Source of the DNA: Bacteroidaceae bacterium
GTDB taxonomy: Bacteria > Bacteroidota > Bacteroidia > Bacteroidales > Bacteroidaceae
NCBI GenBank assembly: GCA_017555875.1
Contig: JAFZFN010000028.1
Location: forward strand, 1-39,002
DNA: 39,002 nucleotides
Direction: 5' to 3'
How positions within the stretch are numbered: position 1 is the first letter of the stretch; each line of letters opens with the position of its first letter. Below, in pieces: positions 22,351 to 31,519 of the stretch. The notes under the pieces were generated by a model, which had not been told where the DNA came from, did not search any database, and saw nothing but the letters and a program-made list of their open reading frames with translations. Made by a program: the position numbers and the translations under genes.

Positions 22351-25106
22351 TTAGTCGAAGAAGTTTGGCTTTCTTTTGCGTGATTCCTCAAGTGAGAGCA
22401 GGGGAGCCTGTTCTCTCTGCATAAACTCTTGTCGTAGACTCTCTTGTTCGCTCTGTAACTGTGCGATGAACAAGTCGCGTGTCTCCTCGTTCAGTAGGGC
22501 AGCGGCAACACTAGAGTTCTGTGACGCATCCTTTACATATACCACAGGTCCTTTGTATTCGGGTGCAATCTTGAGTGCAGTGTGAGTGGCGCTTGTAGTG
22601 GCGCCTCCAATGAGAAGAGGAGTATTGATGTTAGCTTCGCGCAGAGCTTTAGCTACGTCGACCATTTCAGCCAGTGAGGGAGTGATGAGTCCGCTGAGTC
22701 CGATGATGTCAGGCTTACACTCGAGTGCTTTTTTTACTATCTCCTCTGCGGGTACCATTACACCCATGTCGATGATGTGGTATCCGTTACATCCCATGAC
22801 CACGCTTACGATATTCTTTCCGATGTCATGTACGTCACCTTTGACAGTGGCGAGGAGACCGGTCTTGTATTCTGAATTCTGAATTCTGAAGTGTTGACTT
22901 CCGTTTGTCTGTTAGCTGTTAATATCTCTACAGCCTGCTTCATTGTGCGTGCCGTCTTCACTACTTGAGGTAAGAACATACGTCCCTCGCTGAATAGCTG
23001 GCCTACCTGCTTCATGCCCTCCATGAGAGGCCCCTCTATGATGGATACTGCTGAGGGATATCTCGTGAGTGCTTCTGCAAGATCAGTTTCTAGGGTATCG
23101 CTTGTGCCTTTGATGAGGGCATTCTGTAGTCGTACTTCGAGTGGAAGAGTAGGATGTTCTCCCGCATTTTCCCCAAGAGAGGATGTCTCTCGCATTGTGG
23201 GCAGCTTAGAGTATTCGGATGCTATATTGATAAGTTTCTCGGTGGCATCAGGAGTGCGATTCAATACCACATCCTCTATTGCTTCCAGCAGTGCTTCAGG
23301 GATGTCGTCATAGCGCACCGAGGCAGAGGGATTGACGATGCCCATATCCATTCCTGCTCGTATGGCATGGTAGAGGAATACTGCATGCATGGCCTCTCTT
23401 AGGTAGTTGTTGCCGCGGAAGGCAAAGGAGAGGTTGCTCACACCACCGCAGACGTGAGCTCCTGGGAGATGAGTGCGTATCCACTCCGTAGCGCGGATGA
23501 AGTCTAGAGCATAGCTGTTGTGTGCCTCTATGCCTGTGGCTACTGCTAGGATGTTGGGGTCGAATACGATATCTTGGGGTTGCATGCCCACCACATCGAC
23601 TAGCAGATGGTAAGCACGCTCACAGATGGCAATGCGGCGCTCATAGGTGTCGGCCTGTCCCTGCTCGTCGAAAGCCATTACTACTACAGCGGCACCTAAC
23701 CTGTGTATCTCTCGGGCATGTTCGATGAAGGTCTCTTCGCCCTCCTTGAGTGATATGGAGTTGACCACACACTTACCTTGTATGCATTTCACGGCCGCGG
23801 TGATGACCTCCCATTTTGATGAGTCTACCATGATGGGGACTCGGGCTATGTCTGGATCCGATGCGATAAGGTTGATGAAGTGAGTCATCTCCTTCTCCGT
23901 GTCGAGCAGGCCATCGTCCATGTTGATGTCGAGCAGCTGTGCTCCATCTTCCACTTGATGTCGTGCAATAGTCAGCGCTTCATCATATTTCTTCTCGTTT
24001 ATCAGTCTTAGGAACTTGCGTGAACCTGCCACATTGCATCGTTCACCTACGTTGATGAAGTTGCGCTCTGGAGTTACCTCACACAGTTCCATGCCCGACA
24101 GCCACATCGTTCCAGGTCGCTTGGTGGGTGTATGTGGCTTAGCCCCCTCGATGAGTTGTGCATACTCGGCGATGTAGGCATCCGTAGTGCCGCAACATCC
24201 TCCGATGATATTGACAAGTCCTTCGTCAATGTACTCTTTTACTTGAGCAGCCATCTCGACAGGTGTCTGGTCATACCCTCCGAGGCTATTGGGCAATCCG
24301 GCGTTGGGATAACATGATATGTAGTATGGAGCCCGTGCGGCGAGACTTCTGAGGTAGGGTTTCATCTGAGCCGCTCCAAACGAACAGTTGAGTCCGACAG
24401 AGAAGATGTCTGCATGGCTCACCGAGGCGAGGAAAGCGTCGAGCGTCTGCCCCGAGAGCGTACGTCCCGCCGTGTCCGACAAGGTGACTGAGAGCATGAT
24501 GGGGAGATGCTTATCCATACGTGTCATCACCTGCTCTGCTGCGTAGATTGCAGCTTTGGCGTTGAGCGTGTCGAAGATGGTTTCGATGAGCAATGCATCC
24601 ACTCCGCCTTCGATGAGGGCCTCTATCTGTTCGTCATAGGCATCGACGAGTTCGTCAAAGGTGATGCCTCGCTTGGCAGGGTCATTCACATCGGGACTGA
24701 TGGAACAGGTCTTCCCTGTAGGGCCTATGGAGCCTGCTACAAAGCGCGGTTTGTCGGGTGTGCTCATGGCATCTGCGCATTCACGAGCGATGCGTGCTGC
24801 TGCACGATTGATGTCTTTGCACAGGTGCTGGCATCCATAGTCAGCCATAGATATGCGTTGTGCGTTGAATGAGCAGGTCTCGATGATGTCAACTCCCACG
24901 TTAAGGTAGCTGCGATGGATGTCTGCAATCACCTCGGGGCGTGAGAGGCATAGCAGATCATTGTTGCCCTTCTGCAATCCGGGCAGGTGAGCAAACTGTT
25001 GGCCACGAAAGTCCTCTTCGGTCAGTCCGAGGCGCTGTATCATGGTGCCCATAGCACCATCGAGTATGAGTATACGCTGGGTGATTACGTCTTGTAGTTG
25101 TGCCAT
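22351..25106 (-). pseudogene. metH: Cobalamin-dependent methionine synthase, frameshifted at a heptamer repeat
   Basis: MetH moves a methyl group from 5-methyl-THF to homocysteine through B12. The first frame (25106 to 22806) holds the homocysteine domain (DGAMGTMIQ, GGCCGT zinc Cys pair), the pterin domain (NVGERCNVAGSRKF, DINMDDGLLDTE) and the helical B12 cap (PQVVKTARTMKQA). It then runs through three ATTCTGA repeats (codons 740-746) into an out-of-frame tail. The B12-binding motif DVHDIGKN is intact but one frame away, starting near 22863 and running to 22351 ([16 protein letters not shown]). One extra base, one added heptamer or two lost heptamers would restore a protein of about 920 residues. 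The AdoMet reactivation domain is absent, which I believe is usual in Bacteroidales. It could be a real mutation, a phase-variable state or an assembly error. It is last in thyA-folA-metH. Confidence 0.9.
22869..22889 (-). repeat. Heptamer array inside metH
   Basis: Three perfect copies of ATTCTGA (TCAGAAT on the coding strand) occupy codons 740-746, in the linker between the B12 cap and the B12 Rossmann domain. The same unit occurs twice at 35397-35410. Seven is not a multiple of three, so each gain or loss of a unit changes the frame. Confidence 0.9.
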
Positions 25107-25145
25107 TGCGTCGTATGTCTTGGATTTTGTGTGGCGCAAGAGGAG

Positions 25146-25655
25146 TTATCTTCTCATCAAGTCGATGAAGGTATATGCTTGCGCATGTTTCTCGTCGGCA
25201 GGATGTTCTTCGCGCAACACTTCGCGCCACTCCTCGGCTTTCAGTTCGGGGAAGAAGGCATCGGCCTCGGTGGGAATGTCGTCTACCACGGTGAGGTGTA
25301 TGCGTTTGGCCAAGCCGATGGTTTGTCGATACAGTTCACCTCCACCGATGATGTAGACGTCTTCGGTGTAGTCGCATTGCATCAGTGCTTCTTCGATACT
25401 TCGGTAGCACTCTGCATTCTCATAATGCAATCCCTCTTGACGGCTGAGTACAATGTTGCGTCGGTTGGGCAATGCACCTTTGGGGAGCGACTCGAAGGTC
25501 TTGCGCCCCATGATGATAGTGTGACCCGTAGTGAGCTGCTTGAAGCGTTTGAGGTCGTTGGGCAGGCGATAGAGCAACTGGTTGTTGAGGCCTATGGCAT
25601 TATTTTTAGCTATGGCGACAATGATGGAGACGTTGTCGAGGGGTTGGATGTTCAT
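25146..25655 (-). CDS. folA: Dihydrofolate reductase
   Basis: NADPH-dependent reduction of dihydrofolate to tetrahydrofolate. The 169 residues show VSIIVAIAKNNAIGLNNQLLYRLPNDLKRF (the substrate-binding acidic residue in LPNDLK), GHTIIMGRKTFESLP (cofactor-binding), NIVLSRQ and VYIIGGGELYRQ. Length is typical. It lies 63 bases after thyA and 39 before metH on the same strand. That order fits recycling of the dihydrofolate that ThyA produces. All the main motif residues are present. Confidence 0.95.
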   Translation of the reverse strand: MNIQPLDNVSIIVAIAKNNAIGLNNQLLYRLPNDLKRFKQLTTGHTIIMGRKTFESLPKGALPNRRNIVLSRQEGLHYENAECYRSIEEALMQCDYTEDVYIIGGGELYRQTIGLAKRIHLTVVDDIPTEADAFFPELKAEEWREVLREEHPADEKHAQAYTFIDLMRR

Positions 25656-25718
25656 GTTTGAGATTTATTATGGTTCCGACGAAGTTTGTATTCCTCTATT
25701 GAGAAAGGTGGAGAGGTT

Positions 25719-26513
25719 TTATACAGACACCTTACCCTTGATGTGTGGGTGTGGATCGTAGTCGACAAGTTCGAAGTCCTCAAACTTGAAGTCGAAGATG
25801 CTCTTCACCTCTGGGTTGATTTTCATTTTGGGCAGGGGGCGTGGCTCGCGAGTGAGTTGTAGCTTCACTTGTTCGAGGTGATCCTTGTAGATATGTACAT
25901 CTCCGAAGGTGTGGACAAACTCTCCAGGTTTGAGGCCTGTCACTTGAGCCATCATCATGAGCAACAGAGCATACGAAGCAATGTTGAAGGGCACCCCGAG
26001 GAAGGTGTCGGCGCTTCGTTGATAGAGCTGGAGGCTGAGCTTGCCGTCGGCTACATAGAATTGGAAGAAGGCATGGCATGGGGGGAGGTTCATGTTTTCT
26101 ATGTCACCCACATTCCATGCCGACACGATGATGCGTCGACTGTCTGGATTATTTTTGATGGTCTCGACCACCTCTTTGATCTGGTCGATGTGACCTCCCT
26201 TATAGTCGGGCCACGAGCGCCACTGATAGCCATAGATGTGTCCGAGGTCACCATCCTCATCTGCCCACTCGTTCCAGATGCGTACACCGTTATCCTGCAG
26301 ATACTTCACATTGGTGTCACCATTGAGGAACCACAATAGTTCATGGATGATGGACTTTAGATGCAACTTTTTTGTCGTGAGGCAGGGGAAGCCCTCCTCG
26401 AGGTTGAACCTCATCTGATGGCCAAACACGCTGATGGTGCCTGTGCCCGTGCGGTCGCTCTTCTCCACACCCTCGGTAAGGATACGATTGAGCAGGTCTA
26501 GATATTGCTTCAT
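25719..26513 (-). CDS. thyA: Thymidylate synthase
   Basis: Makes dTMP from dUMP using methylene-THF as both carbon donor and reductant. The 264 residues match E. coli ThyA in length. They contain [34 protein letters not shown], the catalytic Cys in [34 protein letters not shown] and [13 protein letters not shown]. It is first in thyA-folA-metH and is preceded by a promoter-like TATATTTG at 26549-26542. It diverges from the small helix-type gene and tadA. Confidence 0.97.
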   Translation of the reverse strand: MKQYLDLLNRILTEGVEKSDRTGTGTISVFGHQMRFNLEEGFPCLTTKKLHLKSIIHELLWFLNGDTNVKYLQDNGVRIWNEWADEDGDLGHIYGYQWRSWPDYKGGHIDQIKEVVETIKNNPDSRRIIVSAWNVGDIENMNLPPCHAFFQFYVADGKLSLQLYQRSADTFLGVPFNIASYALLLMMMAQVTGLKPGEFVHTFGDVHIYKDHLEQVKLQLTREPRPLPKMKINPEVKSIFDFKFEDFELVDYDPHPHIKGKVSV

Positions 26514-26541
26514 TTTAGGACTTATTACAAATTCTGAGTTG

Positions 26542-26573
26542 CAAATATATGCATAATTCGTAACATATTGAAA
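26542..26573 (-). promoter_or_regulatory. thyA-folA-metH promoter
   Basis: On the minus strand, TTTC (26573-26570), 20 bases, TATATTTG (26549-26542). The start near 26535 leaves about 22 bases before the thyA ATG. Confidence 0.6.
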
Positions 26574-26582
26574 AAAAAAGTT

Positions 26583-26590
26583 TACCTTTG
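26583..26590 (+). promoter_or_regulatory. -7 element for the 76-residue gene and tadA
   Basis: TACCTTTG matches TAnnTTTG exactly, 30 bases before the ATG at 26620. No clear -33 box; the region overlaps the divergent thyA promoter, so the two could compete. Confidence 0.5.
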
Positions 26591-26619
26591 CGTCACATTA
26601 AAAGAAAAAACGCCGAGAA

Positions 26620-26850
26620 ATGAAGTCCACAAAGCCTACAGCCCCGAAGCCGCAAACCGATACGGTGCGGCATGCGCGACTCACCTGTTTGGTGAGCGAT
26701 GAGGAGATGCGCATCATCGACGGTTACCTCAGCAAATACGGGATTGTCAACAAGAGCCGATGGATGCGTGAGACGTTGCTGGCCTTCATCCACCGTAATT
26801 TGGATCTCGACTATCCCACCTTGTTCAACGAACACGACATGCGCCGATGA
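26620..26850 (+). CDS. Small helix-type protein, possibly ribbon-helix-helix
   Basis: A 76-residue protein of uncertain function. After a disordered basic start (MKSTKPTAPKPQTDTVRHA) comes a strand RLTCLVS, then DEEMRIIDGYLSKYGI, a turn NKSRW and a helix MRETLLAFIHRNL. This strand-helix-helix layout resembles ribbon-helix-helix DNA-binding proteins. It overlaps tadA by 4 bases (ATGA), so it is translated with it. It has its own -7 element and AAGAAAAAACGCCGAGAA just upstream. A regulator role is a guess from the fold; the coding call rests on length, promoter and overlap. Confidence 0.72.
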   Translation: MKSTKPTAPKPQTDTVRHARLTCLVSDEEMRIIDGYLSKYGIVNKSRWMRETLLAFIHRNLDLDYPTLFNEHDMRR

Positions 26851-27299
26851 CACCTCAGACCTCCTCTACCGATGATGTGCGCTACATGAAGATGGCGCTC
26901 GATGAGGCCTCACTGGCCTTCGAGCAGGGCGAAGTGCCCGTGGGAGCCGTCGTAGTGTGCAGAGGGAGGGTGATTGCGCGTGCTCATAACCTCACCGAGA
27001 CGCTCACCGACGTCACCGCACATGCCGAGATGCAAGCCATCACCGCAGCGGCCAACTATCTGGGTGGAAAATACTTGAGCGAATGTACGCTATATGTCAC
27101 CGTGGAGCCCTGCATCATGTGTGCTGGGGCATTGGGCTGGGCGCAGCTGGGCCGACTTGTATATGGAGCACCCGATGACAAACGAGGCTATCAGCGTTTT
27201 GCTCCACAGGCTCTCCATCCACGCACCTCTGTCACTACAGGCGTTATGGAGGGTGAGTGTGCCGACCTGATGAAGCGCTTCTTTGCTTCAAGGAGATAA
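26847..27299 (+). CDS. tadA: tRNA-specific adenosine deaminase
   Basis: Zinc enzyme converting A34 to inosine in tRNA-Arg(ACG). The 150 residues carry the deaminase motifs HAEMQAI (Zn His and catalytic Glu, about 53-59) and PCIMCAGALGWAQLGRLVYGA (PCxxC, about 83-103), preceded by VPVGAVVVCRGRVIARAHN. Other nucleoside deaminases share these motifs; the length and LGRLVYGAPDDKRG favour TadA. It is coupled by a 4-base overlap to the small gene upstream. Confidence 0.92.
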   Translation: MTPQTSSTDDVRYMKMALDEASLAFEQGEVPVGAVVVCRGRVIARAHNLTETLTDVTAHAEMQAITAAANYLGGKYLSECTLYVTVEPCIMCAGALGWAQLGRLVYGAPDDKRGYQRFAPQALHPRTSVTTGVMEGECADLMKRFFASRR

Positions 27300-27378
27300 G
27301 ATTGACCAAAGAGAGCGGAAAGGGGGCTCTCTCCAATTCCCAAACGAAGTATAATCAGAATATAATAAGGAAACGACA

Positions 27379-28140
27379 ATGAAACTTAACCTCAAGAATC
27401 CTGTGGTATTCTTTGATCTCGAAACGACAGGAGTAAACATAACCAGCGACCGCATCGTAGAGATATCCTATCTCAAGGTATACCCCAACGGTGACGAGAT
27501 GTCACGCACCATGCGTATCAATCCCGAAATGCCTATTCCCAAGGAGGCTTCCGATGTACACGGCATCTATGATGATGATGTCAAGGATTGTAAGACGTTT
27601 AAGCAGGTGGCTAAGGAGATTGCAGCTGACTTTGAGGGTGCCGACATTGCAGGCTTCAACTCAAATCGTTTCGATGTGCCCCTGTTGGCCGAGGAGTTCC
27701 TTCGTGCGGGGGTGGACCTCGACATGACGCGCCGCAAATTCATTGACGTTCAGGTCATCTTCCACAAGAAGGAGCAGCGCACCCTCGTTGCAGCCATGAA
27801 GTTTTACTGCGGCAAGGAACTTGAAGGCGCACATAGTGCTGATGCCGACACGCGTGCCACCTATGAGGTGCTCAAAGCACAGCTCGATCGCTATCCCGAC
27901 TTGGAGAACGATGTGGCATGGCTCTCAGAGTACTCGTCACACACAAGCAATGTGGACTTTGCTGGTCGCATCATCTACAATGAGCAGGGTGTAGAGGTTT
28001 TCAACTTTGGTAAGTACAAGGGACAGGCCGTGGTCGATGTCTTTCGTCGCGACCCCGGCTACTATAGCTGGATGCTTCAAGGAGATTTCACGCTGAACAC
28101 CAAGCAGGTGCTCACACGCATTAAACTGGGGATGAGATGA
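27379..28140 (+). CDS. DEDDh-type 3'-5' exonuclease with C-terminal DUF3820-like tail
   Basis: Resembles the epsilon proofreading exonuclease. In 253 residues it has Exo I VVFFDLETTGVN (about 9-20), Exo II IAGFNSNRFDVPLL (about 90-103) and Exo III HSADADTRATYEVL (HxAxxD, about 152-165), so the catalytic set is complete. The tail FNFGKYKGQAVVDVFRRDPGYYSWMLQGDF (about 209-238) resembles a short DUF3820 module found after such exonucleases in Bacteroidetes. It starts 79 bases after tadA; a 7-bp hairpin (27310-27332) with no T run lies between, as does AAGGAAA before the ATG. It overlaps coaBC by 4 bases. Its role in proofreading versus repair is not resolvable here. Confidence 0.9.
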   Translation: MKLNLKNPVVFFDLETTGVNITSDRIVEISYLKVYPNGDEMSRTMRINPEMPIPKEASDVHGIYDDDVKDCKTFKQVAKEIAADFEGADIAGFNSNRFDVPLLAEEFLRAGVDLDMTRRKFIDVQVIFHKKEQRTLVAAMKFYCGKELEGAHSADADTRATYEVLKAQLDRYPDLENDVAWLSEYSSHTSNVDFAGRIIYNEQGVEVFNFGKYKGQAVVDVFRRDPGYYSWMLQGDFTLNTKQVLTRIKLGMR

Positions 28141-29345
28141 GTCTGCAAGGAAAGAAAATAGTGCTTGGCATTACAGGGAGCATTGCAGCCTACAAGGCCG
28201 CAGTGCTCATCCGCCTCTTGATCAAGAAGGGAGCCGAGGTGCAGGTTGTCATCACTCCTGCGGGCAAGGAGTTTATCACCCCCATCACCCTGTCAGCGTT
28301 GACATCTAAGCCCGTTATCAGCGAGTTCTTTGCTCAGCGTGATGGTTCGTGGCATAGCCACGTGGCACTAGGGCAGTGGGCCGATGCCATGCTCATCGCA
28401 CCTGCCACAGCCTCAAGCATAGGCAAGATGGCTCATGGTGTGGCCGACAATATGCTCATCACCACTTATTTATCGATGAAGGCGCCCGTGTTTGTCGCTC
28501 CAGCTATGGACCTCGACATGTTTGCCCATCCCTCGACAGCGGAGAATCTCGACACCTTGCGCCGCTATGGTAACCACATCATCGAGCCCGCCGAAGGCGA
28601 GCTTGCTAGTCATCTTGTGGGCAAGGGACGTATGGAGGAGCCTGAGAACATCGTGGCCTACCTTGAGCGTTACTTCGAGCAGAGTGCAGAGCTGAAGGGC
28701 AAGAAGATTGTCATCACCGCAGGGCCTACGTACGAGAAGATTGATCCCGTGCGCTTTATCGGCAACTATTCATCGGGTAAGATGGGCTTCGCATTGGCCG
28801 AGGAGTGTGCCTCGCGTGGAGCCGAGGTGACTCTCGTGGCAGGCCCCGTGCAGCTGAAGACATCTCATCCGGGCATACACCGTATCGACGTGGAGTCGTG
28901 CGAAGAGATGTACAATGCCACTACTGCAGCATTTCGTGATGCCCATGCCGCTATACTCTGCGCTGCCGTGGCCGACTTTACTCCCGAGACGACTGCAGAC
29001 AAAAAGATCAAGCGCGAAAGTGATGACCTCATCCTACGCCTCAAGCCCACGCACGACATCGCTGCCGAGCTGGGGCGCATGAAACAACCTCACCAACAGC
29101 TCATAGGCTTTGCTCTCGAGACCAATGATGAGGTGGCTCATGCTCAGGGCAAGCTGCAGCGCAAGAACCTCGACTTCATCGTACTCAACTCGCTTCGTGA
29201 TGCTGGTGCGGGTTTTCGTCACGACACGAATAAGATTACCATCATCAGCAACACAGATATAAAGGAATATCCTTTGAAGCCAAAAGCTGAGGTGGCCCGA
29301 GACATTGTGGATGAGTTGGTACGCCACGGTCAAGAGCCTTTGTGA
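28137..29345 (+). CDS. coaBC: Bifunctional phosphopantothenoylcysteine decarboxylase / phosphopantothenate-cysteine ligase
   Basis: Carries out two consecutive steps of coenzyme A synthesis. In 402 residues, the N-terminal FMN flavoprotein (CoaC) has GITGSIAAYKA, HVALGQWADAMLIAPATASS with the catalytic His, and VAPAMDLDMF. The E. coli enzyme has PAMN at that last position; Asp replaces Asn here, which I believe is common in Bacteroidetes. The CoaB part starts near 190, with ITAGPTYEKIDPVRFIGNYSSGKMGFALAEE (dimer and nucleotide binding) and KIKRESDDLILRLKPTHDI (conserved Lys). It is coupled to the exonuclease gene by an ATGA overlap and converges with dnaG 12 bases away, with no visible terminator between. 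Confidence 0.95.
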   Translation: MSLQGKKIVLGITGSIAAYKAAVLIRLLIKKGAEVQVVITPAGKEFITPITLSALTSKPVISEFFAQRDGSWHSHVALGQWADAMLIAPATASSIGKMAHGVADNMLITTYLSMKAPVFVAPAMDLDMFAHPSTAENLDTLRRYGNHIIEPAEGELASHLVGKGRMEEPENIVAYLERYFEQSAELKGKKIVITAGPTYEKIDPVRFIGNYSSGKMGFALAEECASRGAEVTLVAGPVQLKTSHPGIHRIDVESCEEMYNATTAAFRDAHAAILCAAVADFTPETTADKKIKRESDDLILRLKPTHDIAAELGRMKQPHQQLIGFALETNDEVAHAQGKLQRKNLDFIVLNSLRDAGAGFRHDTNKITIISNTDIKEYPLKPKAEVARDIVDELVRHGQEPL

Positions 29346-29357
29346 TTTTTCTTTTGA

Positions 29358-31475
29358 TTAGTTGCTTATCACCCTATCGCCCAGGCGCTTTGCCATGTAT
29401 TGCTTCAGTTCGATGAGTCCTTTGTAGCGGCTCATCACCTCGACGCATTTGTCGGGATCGCTCATCACCTCGGGTTGGCGTAGCTGGTTGAGGGCATCTT
29501 TGATCTGTTGCTCCACCAGTGAGTTCTTATAGTCATCCATCAGGTGCATCACAATCTCTGCCAGTCGGTCTACTTCGCTGAGTACGGTCTGCGTCTTCGA
29601 GTGATATTTGCTCAATTGGTACTTCTCTTCGATGAGGTCCACAGCCAGACGGCTCAGTGCGGGATTGTGATGAGCGATAAAGTAGCGTTCAGCCACAAAG
29701 TCGGGCTCTGAGGCATGAGCACGAAGTTCGTCGAGCACCTCTGCGAAGAGGGGAGTGGTGAAAGCTATTTTGTCCATGTCAAACTCCGATGCCACAAATT
29801 CGGTGACCGTTACGGGCTGGTGGGTCTCCTCATCGATGAACATCACCTTTTCGCCATGGCGTATGAGTTGCTGCGCGATGAGGCGCTCTTTGGGGTAGAG
29901 CGGTGAGAAGGCCTCGCCACCATCACCCCATGAGGGTGTTACTGGAGCCTCTGCACCAGGATTGGTTGGAGTTGCTGTTGCATGTCCGGCTTCCAGTGCA
30001 GCGTAGTAGGCCTCGTCTTCTGTGCTGGGGGCCTCTGCCACGTTCGGCATCCCTTGCCCAAGTTGTCCTGTTGGCTGCCCCCCTGCAGGGCTTGTGGGTG
30101 TGTCGGGACTTGTCGGCTCTTTCGGAGCATTCTCCGTTGTTGTCGCTGCTCCCGATGTCTTTTTCTCCTCCTTGGCCCTCTTTATCTTGGCTACTTCGCT
30201 CACGAGGATGCGCTCCTCGATTTGCAACATCTGGCTACACTCCTTGATGTACTCGGCACGCACGATGGCTTCGGGAATGACCGCGATACTATCTACGATG
30301 TCCTTGATGACTTTGGATCGCTTGAAAGGGTCTCCACTAGCCTCAGACATCAGGAGGTTGGTCTTGAATCGTATGAAGTCCACCTCATGGGCGGCGATAT
30401 ACTCTTGGAACTCCGTGGCGTTGTGCTTGCGGGCAAAGCTGTCGGGGTCTTCACCGTCGGGCAAGAGCATCACCTTGATGTTCATGCCCTCCTCGAGTAG
30501 CATGTCGATACCTCGCAACGAGGCTTTGATGCCCGCCCAGTCGCCATCGTAGAGCACGGTGACGTTGTTGGTGAAGCGGTGTATCATGCGTATCTGTCCC
30601 GAGGTGAGCGCTGTGCCCGATGAGGCCACCACGTTCTCAACTCCTGCCTGATGCATGGAGATCACGTCGGTGTATCCCTCGACGAGGAAGCACTTGTCTT
30701 GCTTCACGATGGCTTGCTTGGCAAAGTAGATGCCATAGAGTTCGCGACTCTTGTGGTAGATTTCCGACTCGGGCGAATTGACATATTTGGCCACCTTGGC
30801 GTCGGTCTTCAGCACACGTCCTCCGAAGGCTACGACCTTGCCCGATAGGGTGTGTACGGGAAACATCACTCGTCCCCAGAAGCGGTCGCGCAGCTGTCCG
30901 TCGTCGCGTGTGTAGCATAGTCCTGTCTTGACCAGATACTCCGTGTTGAACCCCTTCTTCTTGGCCTCTTGGTACAGTGCGTCGCGGCTCTCGGTGCTGA
31001 ATCCCAGCTGAAACTTCTTGATGATGTCGTCGCGAAATCCGCGCTGACGGAAGTAGCTCATTCCGATGGCTTGTCCGTCGCGATGGTGGTGGAGGATGTC
31101 TTGGAAATACTTGTTGGCAAAGTCGTTGACGAGGAAGAGGCTCTCGCGGACGCTCTGTGCCTGCTTCTCTTCGTTGGAGAGTTCGCGCTCCTTGACTTCG
31201 ATGCCATACTTCTTGGCCAGCCACTTGAGCGCTTCGTAGTAGTTGAGCTGCTCATGCTCCATGATGAAGTGCACCACGTTGCCGCCCTTGCCGCAGCTGA
31301 AGCACTTGCACACCCCCTTCGATGGTGACACGCTGAACGATGGTGTCTTCTCATTGTGGAAGGGGCACAGACCGACGTAGTTGACCCCTCTTCTGCGGAG
31401 GGTGACAAACTCTGATACCACATCAACAATCTGTGCGGCATCCATGATACGGTCTATGGTGGCTTGGTCTATCAT
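29358..31475 (-). CDS. dnaG: DNA primase
   Basis: Synthesises RNA primers for replication. From ATG 31475 the protein is 705 residues and starts MIDQATIDRIMDAAQIVDVV, as in relatives; the frame runs to 31571, but that extension overlaps the methyltransferase gene and is rejected. The CHC2 zinc finger is CPFH...CFSC (about 38-62), with the TOPRIM fold LVEGYTDVISMHQAG and YDGDWAGIKA. Residues about 435-525 are a low-complexity Pro/Thr/Gly/Ala linker, in part apparently repeat-derived (see findings), before the helicase-binding end. It is second after the methyltransferase gene, 44 bases away. Confidence 0.95.
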   Translation of the reverse strand: MIDQATIDRIMDAAQIVDVVSEFVTLRRRGVNYVGLCPFHNEKTPSFSVSPSKGVCKCFSCGKGGNVVHFIMEHEQLNYYEALKWLAKKYGIEVKERELSNEEKQAQSVRESLFLVNDFANKYFQDILHHHRDGQAIGMSYFRQRGFRDDIIKKFQLGFSTESRDALYQEAKKKGFNTEYLVKTGLCYTRDDGQLRDRFWGRVMFPVHTLSGKVVAFGGRVLKTDAKVAKYVNSPESEIYHKSRELYGIYFAKQAIVKQDKCFLVEGYTDVISMHQAGVENVVASSGTALTSGQIRMIHRFTNNVTVLYDGDWAGIKASLRGIDMLLEEGMNIKVMLLPDGEDPDSFARKHNATEFQEYIAAHEVDFIRFKTNLLMSEASGDPFKRSKVIKDIVDSIAVIPEAIVRAEYIKECSQMLQIEERILVSEVAKIKRAKEEKKTSGAATTTENAPKEPTSPDTPTSPAGGQPTGQLGQGMPNVAEAPSTEDEAYYAALEAGHATATPTNPGAEAPVTPSWGDGGEAFSPLYPKERLIAQQLIRHGEKVMFIDEETHQPVTVTEFVASEFDMDKIAFTTPLFAEVLDELRAHASEPDFVAERYFIAHHNPALSRLAVDLIEEKYQLSKYHSKTQTVLSEVDRLAEIVMHLMDDYKNSLVEQQIKDALNQLRQPEVMSDPDKCVEVMSRYKGLIELKQYMAKRLGDRVISN

Positions 31476-31519
31476 ATAATATAAAGGATTCAAGTTGCGA
31501 AGAATATTAAAGGTAGTGC

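Noticed and set aside
22798-22870. Programmed ribosomal frameshift in metH
   Set aside because: I see no slippery heptamer of the X XXY YYZ type nor a Shine-Dalgarno-like stimulator near the switch point; repeat-length change or a single-base error explains it more simply.
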